NCBI RefSeq assembly: GCF_003590095.1
Contig: NC_039481.1
Location: 12,493,895 to 12,557,894, forward strand
Direction of reading: 5' to 3'
Length of the DNA: 64,000 nt
From: Trichoplusia ni
Lineage: Eukaryota > Arthropoda > Insecta > Lepidoptera > Noctuidae
The notes below the pieces were generated by a model. The model did not search any database. It worked only from the letters and a program-made list of their open reading frames with translations, and was not told the origin of the DNA. The translations under genes were made by a program, and so were the position numbers. Shown here in pieces: positions 1-11,535 of the stretch (positions are counted from its first letter, which is position 1; every line of letters begins with the position of its first letter).

Positions 1-2620
1 TGGGAAAGGTGGTGGGGGTGTTGCCATTTACTTGCGAGCCCATTTACCTCATAAAATTGTTCTGGCCTCACCCTCATTGTACTCCGAGTCATCCGAATAC
101 CTATTTCTTGAAATTTCTTTAAATTCTTCCAAAATTCTCCTTGCTGTCCTCTATTCCCCCAACTTACGCATCGACTATTTCAGCTCTCTTGATTCCACTT
201 TGAGTGAACTTTGCCCTATTTACAAACATATCATCATCATGGGCGACTTTAACACATGTCTTCTTAAAAATGATTCACGTTCCACCAGACTTACTTCTCT
301 CCTTTCTTCTTATGATCTGCATGTCTTACCTCTCTCTGCTACTCACTTTGCTCCCAACTGTTCTCCTTCTCTATTAGACCTTGCGATTGTGTCTTCCCTT
401 GACAATGTCGCACGGCACGGTCAACTTACGGCAACTTTCTCTTACCACGATCTAATATTTCTATCGTATCGTGTTCGCACTCCTAAGCCTAAGCCACAGT
501 ATTTGTATTTGCGTAATTACAATGCGATAGACATTGAAGCTCTGCAGGCCGACGCTGCCGCACTTGACTGGTCACCTGTCTCTGATAGCCCCGGTACGGA
601 ACAAAAAGTGTCCTGCTTTAATTCGATGGTCCTTGGTTTAATGGACAAGCATGCACCTATCCGCCGTATTAAAATAAAGCATAAGCCAGCTCCGTGGATA
701 ACAGCTGAAATTAAAGTTCTTATGGTCCGCAGAGACAGAGCGAAGAATAAACTCAAGGGCAGGCCGTCTGATGTGAACCTCGAATACTATAGGGCTCTGC
801 GCAATCGCTGCAGCCGTCTGTGTAGAGATGCTAAAAGGCGCTACTTCCACGAATCACTTATCAACCGTAGTTCCTCCGAGGCTTGGAAATTTCTCAAATC
901 CGTTGGTATCGGCAAATCTCCCATACACACCTGTACAGACATGGATCTAAATGAATTAAATCTCTCTCTTTCTCAGCCGCCTATCCATTTAGATCCAAAT
1001 GCCAAAACTGTCACTCTCACTGAGCTTCAGAACTTACCGGCACCAAACTGTCCCTCCTTTTCATTTAGTCCTGTTTCTGAGGTTGACGTTGAAAAATCGC
1101 TTCTTGCAATTACCTCCAATGCAATTGGCTGTGATAATGTGTGCTCGAGAATGATCCGTCTCATCCTTCCCCACCTACTCCCGATCCTAACTCACATTTT
1201 CAATCATTCCTTATATACTTGTAATTTCCCATCCGCCTGGAAGCAGGCACATATCTTACCTTTACCCAAGATCCCTAACCCCTCTGTATCATCTCATTTC
1301 AGACCCATTTCCATTCTCCCTTACCTCTCCAAAGTTCTCGAGCATATCGTTCACAGGCAGATAACCGGTTTTTTAACGTCAAATTCTCTTATTTCTTCTT
1401 TCCAATCTGGTTTCCGTTCTGGCCATAGTACCGTCACTGCCTTGTTGAAGGTGACTGACGACATCCGCTGGGCAATGGAGAAAAAGATGATGACGGTCCT
1501 TGTCCTGCTTGACTTCAGCAGTGCCTTCAACTCGGTAGATCTTGATGTGCTACTTGGCATCCTAAAATCTCTAAATTTCTCTTCTACATCCCTAGCATGG
1601 TTAGATTCTTACCTTCGGGGTCGCTCGCAGTGTGTTCGCCTTGAAGAGTCTCACTCTGATTGGTGCGAGCTCACGGCGGGTGTTCCCCAGGGTGGCGTCC
1701 TTTCTCCTCTTCTCTTCTCTATTTTCATCAACTCTGTAACTAGAGTAATTGCTTCCCACTTCCATCTTTATGCAGACGACTTGCAGCTGTATCGCCACTT
1801 TCCAGCTGCTGAGGCAGACTCTGCCATTGCTGCCATGAATAAAGACCTGGCTTCCGTTTGTTCTTGGGCTGAGTCTTATGGTCTTAAGGTGAATCCATCA
1901 AAGTCACAGGCAATCATCATAAGTAGCAGGTCTTTGGGGAGCCGATTAAATTTATCATCGTTATCGCGCCTGTACTTTGATGGAATCCCGATCAAGTTCT
2001 CGGAAACCGTAAAGGATCTGGGGATTATATTGGACACAAATCTCTCGTGGCGTCCTCAAGTTGCCGAAGTTAGCCGTAAAGCCCATTTTTCCTTTCATTC
2101 CCTCAAATCCCTTCAACACTTTCTACCTCTTCAAACTAAAATCTCACTAGCCCTATCTTTAATCCAACCCATCATCGATTATGCTGATGTTTGCTATCTG
2201 GATGCTAACGAGGAGCTCCTTAATAAACTTGAGCGCTTGCAAAATCTATGCGTACGTTTTGTATTCGGCCTGCGCAAATATGACCATGTGTCTCACCTCC
2301 GTAAGCAGCTTAAGTGGCTCCCAATCCGCCTTCACCGGAACACTCGCATTTTATGCTTACTGTACAATGTCCTGCACAATCCTTCGTATCCCTCTTACTT
2401 GCGTGAACGCTTTTCCTTTACCCGACCTCCTGATGTCCCTTGCAGATCGCATATAAAATCCTTATTGCATTGCCCATCCCACTCCACTGACTTCTATTCC
2501 TACTCCTTTACCATTCACGCAGTAAGACTTTGGAACTCGCTTCCGCCTAACATCCGTGATTCCAAATCTCTTCATATCTTTAAAAAACGCGTCAAAGAGC
2601 ATTATCTCTCTCATGACTGA
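1..2620 (+). CDS. LINE ORF2: endonuclease plus reverse transcriptase, 5' end outside window
   Basis: This is the replication protein of a non-LTR retrotransposon. The frame is open from base 2 at the window edge to TGA at 2618-2620, about 872 codons, so the true start lies outside. The N-terminal part is the tail of an APE-type endonuclease (GGGVAIYL near the edge, MGDFN at about 240-254). The reverse transcriptase follows with FRPISIL, SGFRSGHST, LLDFSSAFNSVD, GVPQGGVLSPLLF and the catalytic LYADDLQLY at about 1768-1794. The C-terminal block with AVRLWNSLPPNIR is typical of the CR1/L2/jockey group; the clade call is inference. There is no stop or frameshift, so the copy is young. It is not a host gene. 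Confidence 0.93.
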   Translation, partial: GKGGGGVAIYLRAHLPHKIVLASPSLYSESSEYLFLEISLNSSKILLAVLYSPNLRIDYFSSLDSTLSELCPIYKHIIIMGDFNTCLLKNDSRSTRLTSLLSSYDLHVLPLSATHFAPNCSPSLLDLAIVSSLDNVARHGQLTATFSYHDLIFLSYRVRTPKPKPQYLYLRNYNAIDIEALQADAAALDWSPVSDSPGTEQKVSCFNSMVLGLMDKHAPIRRIKIKHKPAPWITAEIKVLMVRRDRAKNKLKGRPSDVNLEYYRALRNRCSRLCRDAKRRYFHESLINRSSSEAWKFLKSVGIGKSPIHTCTDMDLNELNLSLSQPPIHLDPNAKTVTLTELQNLPAPNCPSFSFSPVSEVDVEKSLLAITSNAIGCDNVCSRMIRLILPHLLPILTHIFNHSLYTCNFPSAWKQAHILPLPKIPNPSVSSHFRPISILPYLSKVLEHIVHRQITGFLTSNSLISSFQSGFRSGHSTVTALLKVTDDIRWAMEKKMMTVLVLLDFSSAFNSVDLDVLLGILKSLNFSSTSLAWLDSYLRGRSQCVRLEESHSDWCELTAGVPQGGVLSPLLFSIFINSVTRVIASHFHLYADDLQLYRHFPAAEADSAIAAMNKDLASVCSWAESYGLKVNPSKSQAIIISSRSLGSRLNLSSLSRLYFDGIPIKFSETVKDLGIILDTNLSWRPQVAEVSRKAHFSFHSLKSLQHFLPLQTKISLALSLIQPIIDYADVCYLDANEELLNKLERLQNLCVRFVFGLRKYDHVSHLRKQLKWLPIRLHRNTRILCLLYNVLHNPSYPSYLRERFSFTRPPDVPCRSHIKSLLHCPSHSTDFYSYSFTIHAVRLWNSLPPNIRDSKSLHIFKKRVKEHYLSHD

Positions 2621-2944
2621 CTTATTTTGGATATACATATATATATATTATAGTATTTATACCTATGTATGTATGCATATATATATTTATATATTATAAT
2701 ATATTGTTAGTTATATGTAGTATGTATTAGTGTCAATTGATTTATTAGTTTAATTTTTATTAGTTTAATTGAGCCACACACCATGACTGCCAATATTGAC
2801 GACTTCTCCTTTCGCGGGTCTGCTGGCAGAGATTTCTTAAGAAATAAGCAGTACCCTTGTACATCATTTATGTTTATAATGTTATGTTACTTTTAAGATC
2901 TCTTGTGTGTGTACATAAATTATTAAATAAATAAATAAATAAAG
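1..2944 (+). mobile_element. LINE retrotransposon (CR1/L2/jockey group), 3' part
   Basis: The coding frame is followed by a 3' UTR of about 320 bp (2621-2944). It has an AT dinucleotide-rich stretch at 2630-2705 and ends in a (TAAA)n tail at about 2920-2944 rather than a plain poly(A). Bases 2817-2892 recur at 42,448-42,520, which identifies that segment as a 5'-truncated copy of the same family. The 5' end is outside the window, so neither full length nor target-site duplication can be seen. Confidence 0.88.
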
Positions 2945-3439
2945 GTTTAATTTGTATCAAACAAAATGGTGACAGATTGTTTACTGGCTTTCGTTATAAA
3001 TTGCATCGGAAAGGAAAGATGGTGAATTTGTTTTTTTTTTATAAAAGTTATGTTTTCGTTTATTTTTGTGAAAATGTATGCCGATGTATTTCCCATTTTT
3101 GTTACATATGTAAGTAGGTACCATACAATTTCTTGCGACCGTATTTAATTGATATACAAATGTCATATATATAATTTATAATTTGTGAAGAAATATGAAT
3201 TAATCGATAACAATTGGTTGCAGGATAAAGTATTAATTGAATACTTTTATTAGATGTTTCAATTACATAAAATAAAACTTTCACAAGAGTATTTTGATTA
3301 ACCTCTTCTCTGTTTAACAGCCCAGTACTACTAGAAACCTTAAGAATATTATAAAAATACTTTTTTTCCACAGATTTTTAGGGCTAGACTTAATTAAGTC
3401 ACATCTTGTTTCAAAATTTCAGCAGTCTAGCAATCTTGG

Positions 3440-3545
3440 TTCGTGATATTCAGCCTAGTGACGGCCGGACGGACGGACAGACAACGGAGCTTCATTAATA
3501 GGATTCCGCTTTAACCCTTTCGATACGGAACTCTAAAAAGTTCAT
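3440..3545 (-). repeat. Lepidopteran-type interspersed repeat fragment
   Basis: A 'gacggccggacggacggacagacaac' type block is followed by sequence ending in 'ggaactctaaaaa'. The same kind of block, with 'cagacagacagag' and 'gggttccgttt', occurs at 11,440-11,535. I recognise this pattern as a common moth repeat, but I cannot name the family or fix the exact ends. Confidence 0.45.
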
Positions 3546-4577
3546 ACACAACGCAGCTGTAATCCCGTAGCTCAAAACACAGACTCCCATATTACTGACG
3601 GAAAGTATTCAAATTCATATCACGAACATCCGGCGCACGTCAATATGAATTACACAAGAAAATAGGGGAATAAAAAGCGAATTGAAAATGCGAAAAGTTT
3701 CCAACAGGCTTTGTGGCGAACCTATTCTGTACTGCGGAACTGAAATGTTAACGTATGCAAGATTTTTTTAGATATTTTGATATCGATATGTAACTTTTCA
3801 GACAGGGCACTGTAGACACTATTTTCTATACGGTTTTCGTGTGAAACAAACAACTTTACAAAAATACTAGCAGTTTACAAAATAAATTCAAAATAAATTA
3901 TTTAGTAGGAATAGCATTCAGTGGCAAATTTTTAACTAACGTACGTGAGAATGATCCATATTGTAATGACGCAACGGTTTACTCAAGCGTATGTATCGGG
4001 ATTGCCCGACTAGTTTCGCGACTGCACAATTAAGCACTCCTATTTTCTTGATGGGAAATCATCAAATGAATCCTCCCGCTTTGGATTGAGAGGACGGGAG
4101 TGCCACACTTTAAAGCGCTCCTTCAAAAAAAATTCCCGAACACTAACGAGTGCCTACACAATATACCAACTTACATGAAATGTTAAACTTTTTTGTTCAA
4201 ACTCAAACAAAGGCAGTATTTTAGGAATGAAGCTCTGTGAGATTAGCGCGAATGTTAAAAACGTCAGAATTCCTCTTTCCATGGGAGGAAAGTAGGAGAA
4301 TTGCTTTTTCACTTCTGGAATTTGTTACTCTTTCGCCTTTAACAACATTTTTACAGCATTTATCCTATAATTCAGTAATATATTTTTTTGGGTTACATGT
4401 TAAATGTACAATTTATTGGCGTGAAATGTCTCGTAAATTATTTCAGTTTTGAGTAATTACCTGCCTATTAAAATTATCGTTAATAAATAATAGTCATGCA
4501 GTTCGGATGTTCTTTGTTATTTTTTTTTACACTGACGAATTTAACATTTGTGTCAAAGGTGTTCCGTAAACATTAAA

Positions 4578-4690
4578 GTCACATGCATTTGTGGAACACA
4601 CAAACGCTTCATCTGCGCGGGGATCGTACCCGCGACCCCTTGCTCACGGTGACTGCAACCCCTTGACTATCCTTGCAGTCAAGTGCCTCT
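4578..4690 (-). repeat. tRNA-derived SINE fragment (family 1)
   Basis: On the minus strand this reads as a degenerate Pol III promoter. 'cgcggggatcgtacccgcgacc' on the plus strand is the complement of a tRNA B-box-like GGTTCGATCC element, and 'cacaaacgcttc' matches the tail seen in related copies ('acaagcattc'). Similar copies lie at 5.8, 8.0, 10.1, 15.5, 24.0, 29.9, 31.6, 31.7 and 34.2 kb. Confidence 0.55.
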
Positions 4691-5809
4691 TAAAAGATGA
4701 TGAAGAAGATATCTATCTAGAAAAAGGCTGGTCCGGCCTATTGAAAACCTTTGACATAAAAGGAAAACAAATTTCTTCGTTAATTTCTTCATCCATTCTA
4801 CTTTTGGTACTTCTCTTCCCTTCTACTTCTCCCCTTACAATTTCGTGATCACTAATGAATGCATTATGAATGCAGATTCTTGCCGATTCACAAGCGTTGG
4901 CATTATCCGCGAACTCGGACGTCCAGTGAATGCCCGACCGACGATTATTATTCAAAACTTAATAGTTCGTCGACATTGATGTAAAGTTGTTCTAGATATT
5001 CTTTTTATTTTTAATAATGTTTTATATTAGCACTTCCTGAATTGCGTGAATTTTATTCTGTGGGGATGATTTGTGAATCTAAGTCATGCGGGTAAAATCA
5101 AAACGCATTAAAAACAACCATTCAGGTCGATGCATCCGTATAGGCAGAGTTTCAAAGTGATAAAGTGAAGTTATAATTGACAGTTGAGAACCATTATGAT
5201 CTGTTACATCATATCACAGTTAGATTTTATTTTTTTCGTGTGGTTGAAAATCTGGTATCAGAGATTTTAAACAAAGAATTTTTAGGTTTCCTCATGTGTT
5301 CCTCACACATTTCATGACGAGAAAATAACTTAGTAATGAGCTCATGAATTCAAAGATATGCTAAGAATTAGAAGCTACGACCATATTATTATACTTGGCA
5401 GTCCAAAATCATGCCATGAGGATACACATAGGCGAGAACCATAAAATTTCTAGTATATTATACATCTATGTTACCAAGACGGGTAACTTGGGAGACGATC
5501 GTGTTGGTCAGTTGCGAAGTGCTGACGGAAATACTCAGAACACCAATTAACATCGCTACCCGACACCAACGGGCGTATCTCTGCCGTTTTTAATTAATAA
5601 ACTTTCTCAATGGATGCAGAAATTTATATAGGAAGTTGCAATGAAGTATGAGGTTTCATGCTTTTCTTTTTTTGGAATCTGATTCAATGGTATGATTGGG
5701 GTTTGAAGCATTTTGTCATCGAAGAATGAACTTGTCTGACTTTAAATTTGTTAGCGTGTACTTTTAGTTGCAGTAAGTGAAAATAGGTATCTCTTACGCT
5801 AATTTTGGG

Positions 5810-5935
5810 TATGCCAGTAGTTACTAGCAGTAGCACCCCCATATGATGAATTGGAGTATAATTTCGTTCGATTCTCGCATAAGACTTGCATTTGTGATAT
5901 ACACGAACGCTTGTTCTGATTCTGGGTGTCGTTAT
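5810..5935 (+). repeat. tRNA-derived SINE (family 1)
   Basis: The B-box-like 'cgttcgattctcgcat' is followed by 'acgcttgttctgattctgggtgtcg', the shared tail of this family, here in plus orientation. The A-box part, around 'agcagtagcaccc', is degenerate. Confidence 0.6.
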
Positions 5936-7969
5936 TGTAGACTGTGGCGTGTAATTAAAAAGGAATTTTCGATCAACTTAGTTCAAAATATAACTATTTG
6001 TTGAAGTTTTAAATCCCACATTATGTTCATGTTCCATTTCTATTCGAAATGAAAAATACGAAGTCAGAAGATACTTTAATCATCTTTATCTTTTGAAAAA
6101 TGAACTCGGAAAACTTAAATAAAAAATTAAGTTTCCTAGGGGATTTAAAAGGGACGAGAAAACTTCCTTATGAAAAGAGCGGCGGAATGACAAATGTACT
6201 GTGAACGAAGTCGTTATGTTTGTTCTGACATTCATGTTATGGTATATGGTAGTATGGGTAGGTCATGAAAAAAGGCTTGAAATATACAAGTTCACTTTAG
6301 GTCTTCTGCAAGTCGTTTTTGCGACACTGAGGGACAAGCATGATTGGCATATTATCTAGCAGTAATTTGCCCAATAGACAGCGGAGCTATTCGGCGGCCT
6401 CCAGGCGGTATCTCATAGCTGGACAAGAGTTATGGTCATCGATTTGATGGTTTACTTTTATTGAAAATTTGTTTATGTAAAAGATGTTCAGTGTCGCGTC
6501 TAATATTCATCCCTGACCAGTTCTTTTATTTGTTATTTTACTTTTTTCGAGGTCGCAATGAACTTTCTTTTGTAACGCAGTTTTTATAAATGCTACTATG
6601 CTTATCAGCTTGTAAACATTTCCGTTAAAATCCGATTTAAAAACAAAATACCAAAATAATACCATTTCATGCATACCAGTATTCGCATATGAACACAACC
6701 TTTTCAAAATAAACGCTATTTTCAATACCGAACATTATTATTGTTGGCATAGCAAATAGCAATGCAACGAACTCCATTTTACCGAAAAAATATTACCGGA
6801 TTTTGCACATACATAGAGATTCATTTTTTCGCACGGTTTTTATGAATAGTCGTTCCGTTTTGGTGGTCTTGTAAATTAACTGTTATATGCAGTTAACCAA
6901 TTTCTATTGAATTTGATTTGATATATTAATATTTATTGGAATTTTACATCAATTTTAGACATGGGAGCAATCATTAAAACACATTCATAAGCAAATATTA
7001 AAGAGGAAATATTATCCTCATTCCGTTAAAATTGGAATAAAGCCGGTTTTTTTTTTTATTTTACGTAACATTTTAATTAACATCTTAAAAACCTTCTAAA
7101 ACATGATTAAACGCCTTTAAACAAACTATTTAAATTGCAGCTACAATTTCTCAAATAACTTGCATTTCATCTGCAGAAACTCAAAAACTTCAGACCACTT
7201 CTTTGCTTCCTTATTAACTTTACGTCCGGCACAAGAATAAAAATGTCCAAGTTTCAAATGAAAATACATTAAGCAACTGTAGAAACAGTCACAAATCCAT
7301 TACAGAACTATTAAGTTTACAAGTCAAATATGGAATACTCTAGTACTCTCACATCAAGCTGGACTCATGCTATTCTGGAAGAGAGACGCAACACACCTAA
7401 TATATAGCACCATCTCGCTTCTGTGATGACAATAGATTTTCTTTAGCGTTCATAGTACGGGGTCTGTAGTAGATAATGCAGTGCTCCTTAAGGAACCAAT
7501 ATACAGTTCAATTTGTTCTAGCAAATTATCACTGAATAAGTGACAAGCTGGTGAACATCTGGGCTCTCAAGGGTATCGGTGGAATACGTTTTAGATGTAG
7601 AGTATAATGTATATTGGATTTTGAAGGCTTCGGATTGGATTCTTTGTTTCTTCTTTGTTTGAGGTTATATTCAGATGTTTGATATCGCAGATGATGATTG
7701 TGGATGGTATCTAGTAGTTGCTTTTAAGAAGTTGAATATTTATGGATGAGGTTTGTCGAAGTTCAATCTCAATCGAATAAAATAATAAAGTCGGTCGAGT
7801 CGGAGTCTTGACACAGAGGTGACCACAAAAAAAAATAGATACAGTTAAAAAAACCATCCGAAAGAGGCAATGGAAATATATCATGTAAAAAAAGCCCTCT
7901 GTCCAAAATACCTTTGGTACAGGAGATGCAGCCCGGTCACAGACAGACTTCAAATTCAACAGAGCACAA

Positions 7970-8088
7970 AGTCTCCCAGACTCAGGAAAAGCATTCTTGA
8001 ATCTCACAAAAGGCCTACGCGAGGATCCAACCCACGACACATACCGCACAACGATTTCGCCGTAGTGACCTCACTCAGCTTAATATCA
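7970..8088 (-). repeat. tRNA-derived SINE (family 1)
   Basis: Minus-strand copy with the tail 'cccagactcaggaaaagcattc', the B-box complement 'cgaggatccaacccacgac' and the A-box complement 'gtgacctcactcagct'. The order and spacing match the copies at 24.0 and 29.9 kb. Confidence 0.65.
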
Positions 8089-10094
8089 AATACCCAATAG
8101 ATTACTCAAACTCATTAGGTTTATACCTACAGTTCCAAAATATTCGAATTTCAAGTCCGGGTTGCTCCTAATGACCGCAACAATTAGGCATGAAACTTTC
8201 TGTTTGGGTAAAGTTTTTGGGCATTTCGGAAGGTCCCAAACTGGTTCGGCACATCCTAATCGATGCTAATTCGGTTTTCTACATATTGTTGTAATTAAAT
8301 TAAAAATCCTGTTGTATAATTAATTACGTGAATTCGAATGTTTTGGTTGGAACTGCATGGAATTAACAGACATCACATGGAAATGATAAATTGGAAATAT
8401 GGCGAAAAATCGATTCCAAAAAGAAATTTTAATTTCTTATTTCAAATCATTGAACTCTACTGCTTAAAAATGGGCACGACAGATATTTATTTTGTAAAAA
8501 TTGTTATCCAATAAGCCGACTATGACTAGTTATAGAAACTGTGTCTTTCAAAAGTCAAGTTCCTTGCTTTTGACTACATCTCATCATCTACATAAACATT
8601 TCTATCCCTTTCACAACATAGCTAGCTATTAGTTCTTATATAATTTTACTACTTAAAGTTCATAAAAACAAAGCACTTATAAGGTTCATCACCAATAAAA
8701 TTCACTTTAAGATATCAAGTGTACCTACCTACATTTTATTATTTTCTGGCAATGTAAATGTATAATTTATACTTCATTTCGTCTTCACCCCTGAGACGGG
8801 TCGGTAAGTAATTCTTTGTGTTATGGTACTAATGTACCGCTACTTGGATGCCTCGATGATTTATTAATATCTAGTCTTACTCCGAAGTGTTTTTGAGATC
8901 TCTTTCAAATTCGTCTTGAGGAAAATTTCGCGTTACAGTAAGCTTAAGTGTTGAAAATTTGAGGCTTAATATCAAGATTGCTTTTGACGTTTACTTTTTC
9001 GTTGTACTTTTTGTTTGTTGCTTATTTATTTCATTCTTACATTTCGAGACTGTGGAAAAGTTTTTCATTGTATATGAACTATTCGAATTATCAACGATAT
9101 ACATATTGTAGTCGTTGATTGTTTAAAAATTTCTTAAACTTCTCTCTTTATTGGTTTCCTATCATGGGTGTTATATGGTCGTACATTCATATATGAATTG
9201 ATTAATCCATTGTTATTTAAGATCTTATCAATGTATTTCTTCTTTCACATGGTTTTTTAATTTTAACCGTGTCTCACCACTATTATACGAAAATTTTAAA
9301 AAACATTCATTATCTTCAAAATTGAAAATACTGTGGCCCCTAATAAATTAATCATTACAATAATCCACGTTGGATCTAGTGTTCGTGCCAGTTCAGGTTT
9401 CATGGAGATTACGCGACGCCCTCAGAGTCGTGGTAATCCTAGGACATTCACTTGTGACGGTGACACCAATGCCTTGAGTTGACATTCGAAAAATCAATAT
9501 AAAAAAATATAGAATATTCGAAGAAAAACTTGATGAATGCCGATATGAGAACTTGACGAGTAATAAAACTTTTATTTTTAGATTAAAACAATATCAACAC
9601 CTTCATGTCCTAAAACTTCTTCTTTAGGCTTCCAATTGAAACCTATCCAAAACTGCAGCTCAATTTTAAATAGACCTTATTTTCCAATAGCCACAAGACT
9701 CTTTCAATGGACTCCAACTTTTAGGCAAACTAAGCCGGAATCAATTGAGATCGTACACGGTTAGTCACAAGTCCTGCATTTCAATTTAAACTTCCTAGTT
9801 CCAAGTTTACACTACGTACTGAGTTACCTACGGAAACAGTATTGTTATACGAACTGTTAATTTAAACTATTGCAGAGGTCGTCATGTTTGTTGCAGTAAT
9901 GTTCTGATCAAGTGTGGTCGGAACTATGTCCATGCACGTAGTTCGGTCTTTGATATTACTGTTTTTATTACTCCGCGTATGTTTTGGTGTAGGTGAGTTT
10001 TGTAATTTCTAAATTAGGTCTTCTTTTTTTCTGTCTGATATTGATGTCAACAAAAAGTTTCCAGACTCAGATCTTTTCTTTTTGTTGATCACGA

Positions 10095-10148
10095 AAATGC
10101 TTGTCCAACGCGGGGATCAAACCAGCGTCACGACGCCACAGTCGGTTT
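10095..10148 (-). repeat. SINE fragment (family 1)
   Basis: Only 'atgcttgtccaacgcgggg' and the B-box complement 'gatcaaacc' of the family remain. It is truncated on both sides. Confidence 0.45.
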
Positions 10149-10554
10149 AAAAAATACTTTATAGTTGTCCATTATTCATAAAAACAAACAACATTAATAA
10201 TTGGTCAGCTAATACCAAACCATTTACAGCATAACAATAAACCTCCGCTTCTTAATCGCGGTTAACAATTTAACGGTTAAAATTAAGCCGATTACCACCT
10301 GATTAAACGAGTAAACCTTTATTCAAAGCGACCCAAAAATGTACGTAAAGAAATGAATTTTCAACAGGATATATTTTTTCTAATTGATGTAAGAAATTAT
10401 ATAGGTACATAGAAAGTTTAATGACATTATCACTTATTTCGTGGTGATATTACAGGTCCATTAACATTACAGGTCGATTTGTATGCAGGATCTGCAGGTT
10501 CAATCCGAATAACGGTAAAGCACTAAAGCGATTTTGGGATAGTGTAATGTGTAA

Positions 10555-10735
10555 TTTGTAATGTGTACTGTTGGAATCGGGCCGTAGGCTAACCAGATGC
10601 AGCTAAGTATCAGTGCTTTACAAGTAGCTTCTGCCTGTCTGACCTCCTCATCCCAGTTACCTGGGCAACACGATACCCCTTAGTAGGACTGGTTGTCAGA
10701 CTTTCTCGCTAAACTACTCGTAACTGTCAGAAATG
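10555..10735 (+). repeat. Moth interspersed repeat, partial copy
   Basis: Contains the string of short blocks 'aaccagatgcagctaagta', 'agtgctttacaagtagct', 'cccagttacctgggcaac' and 'cgtaactgtcag'. The same blocks in the same order occur at 46,555-46,735, and in reverse orientation in the fuller copy at 43,330-43,655. The family is one I associate with moth genomes; I cannot name it. Confidence 0.6.
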
Positions 10736-11439
10736 AATTAACAACAGGCGGGACCCACACTTTAACGTGCCTTAGCAAAGACGGTGGAGCTCGTTGTGAC
10801 ATTGATGGTTACCGATCAGTTCAGATGAAGCAATAGTTATTAACACCACTCATAAACGTTGAAGGTAAGCGTGTGGAAACCTGAATTCCAAACATTTAAA
10901 TCTAAAATCGCCAACCCGCAGTAAGCCAGCATGGTGATCAATTCTCTATTCTAGCTTTGCACTTGCTTCGACACTCACAACAAAATATCTCGGGCAAAAG
11001 ACATTAGTTGTAATTTACTCCCATTCTAAATGAGCTAGATTTTTTCGAACATTTGCAGCATTTTTCTTGAAAATAAAGTATAAGTCTTCTGGCAGCTTTC
11101 TGCGTGATACCGGCGCAGTAAATTGTATGAAAGTAACTAGAATGTTTATGAATGTGGATATTTTAGTTCTGCACTGGAACTGCGTCGGTTAAATAACTTT
11201 TAACACCATAAACAGTTTTGCTGTGTTCGTCAACAAAAAGTTTGTTATGCAAAAAGGATGCAGGAAAATTTATTTCAAATACTTTTATATATTTTTTAAT
11301 CGAGAAGTCTTTTGAAAAATCATATATTTATTTGTCACATAATAAACTTTATTTATAAGTTGTATACCCTCGATCATTGTTTTAGTATATGGTGTCATAG
11401 CGACAACCATGAAAATATTAACTACCTCTCTATCAAGGG

Positions 11440-11535
11440 TCATGGGATATAGATATGGACCCTGGCGACAGAAAGACAGACAGAGTTGCCTCAGTATAAG
11501 GGTTCCGTTTATACCATTTGGATACGAATATTTAA
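11440..11535. repeat. Interspersed repeat fragment related to 3.4 kb
   Basis: 'gacagaaagacagacagagttg' is followed by 'aagggttccgttt', the same pattern as at 3,440-3,545. Ends uncertain. Confidence 0.4.
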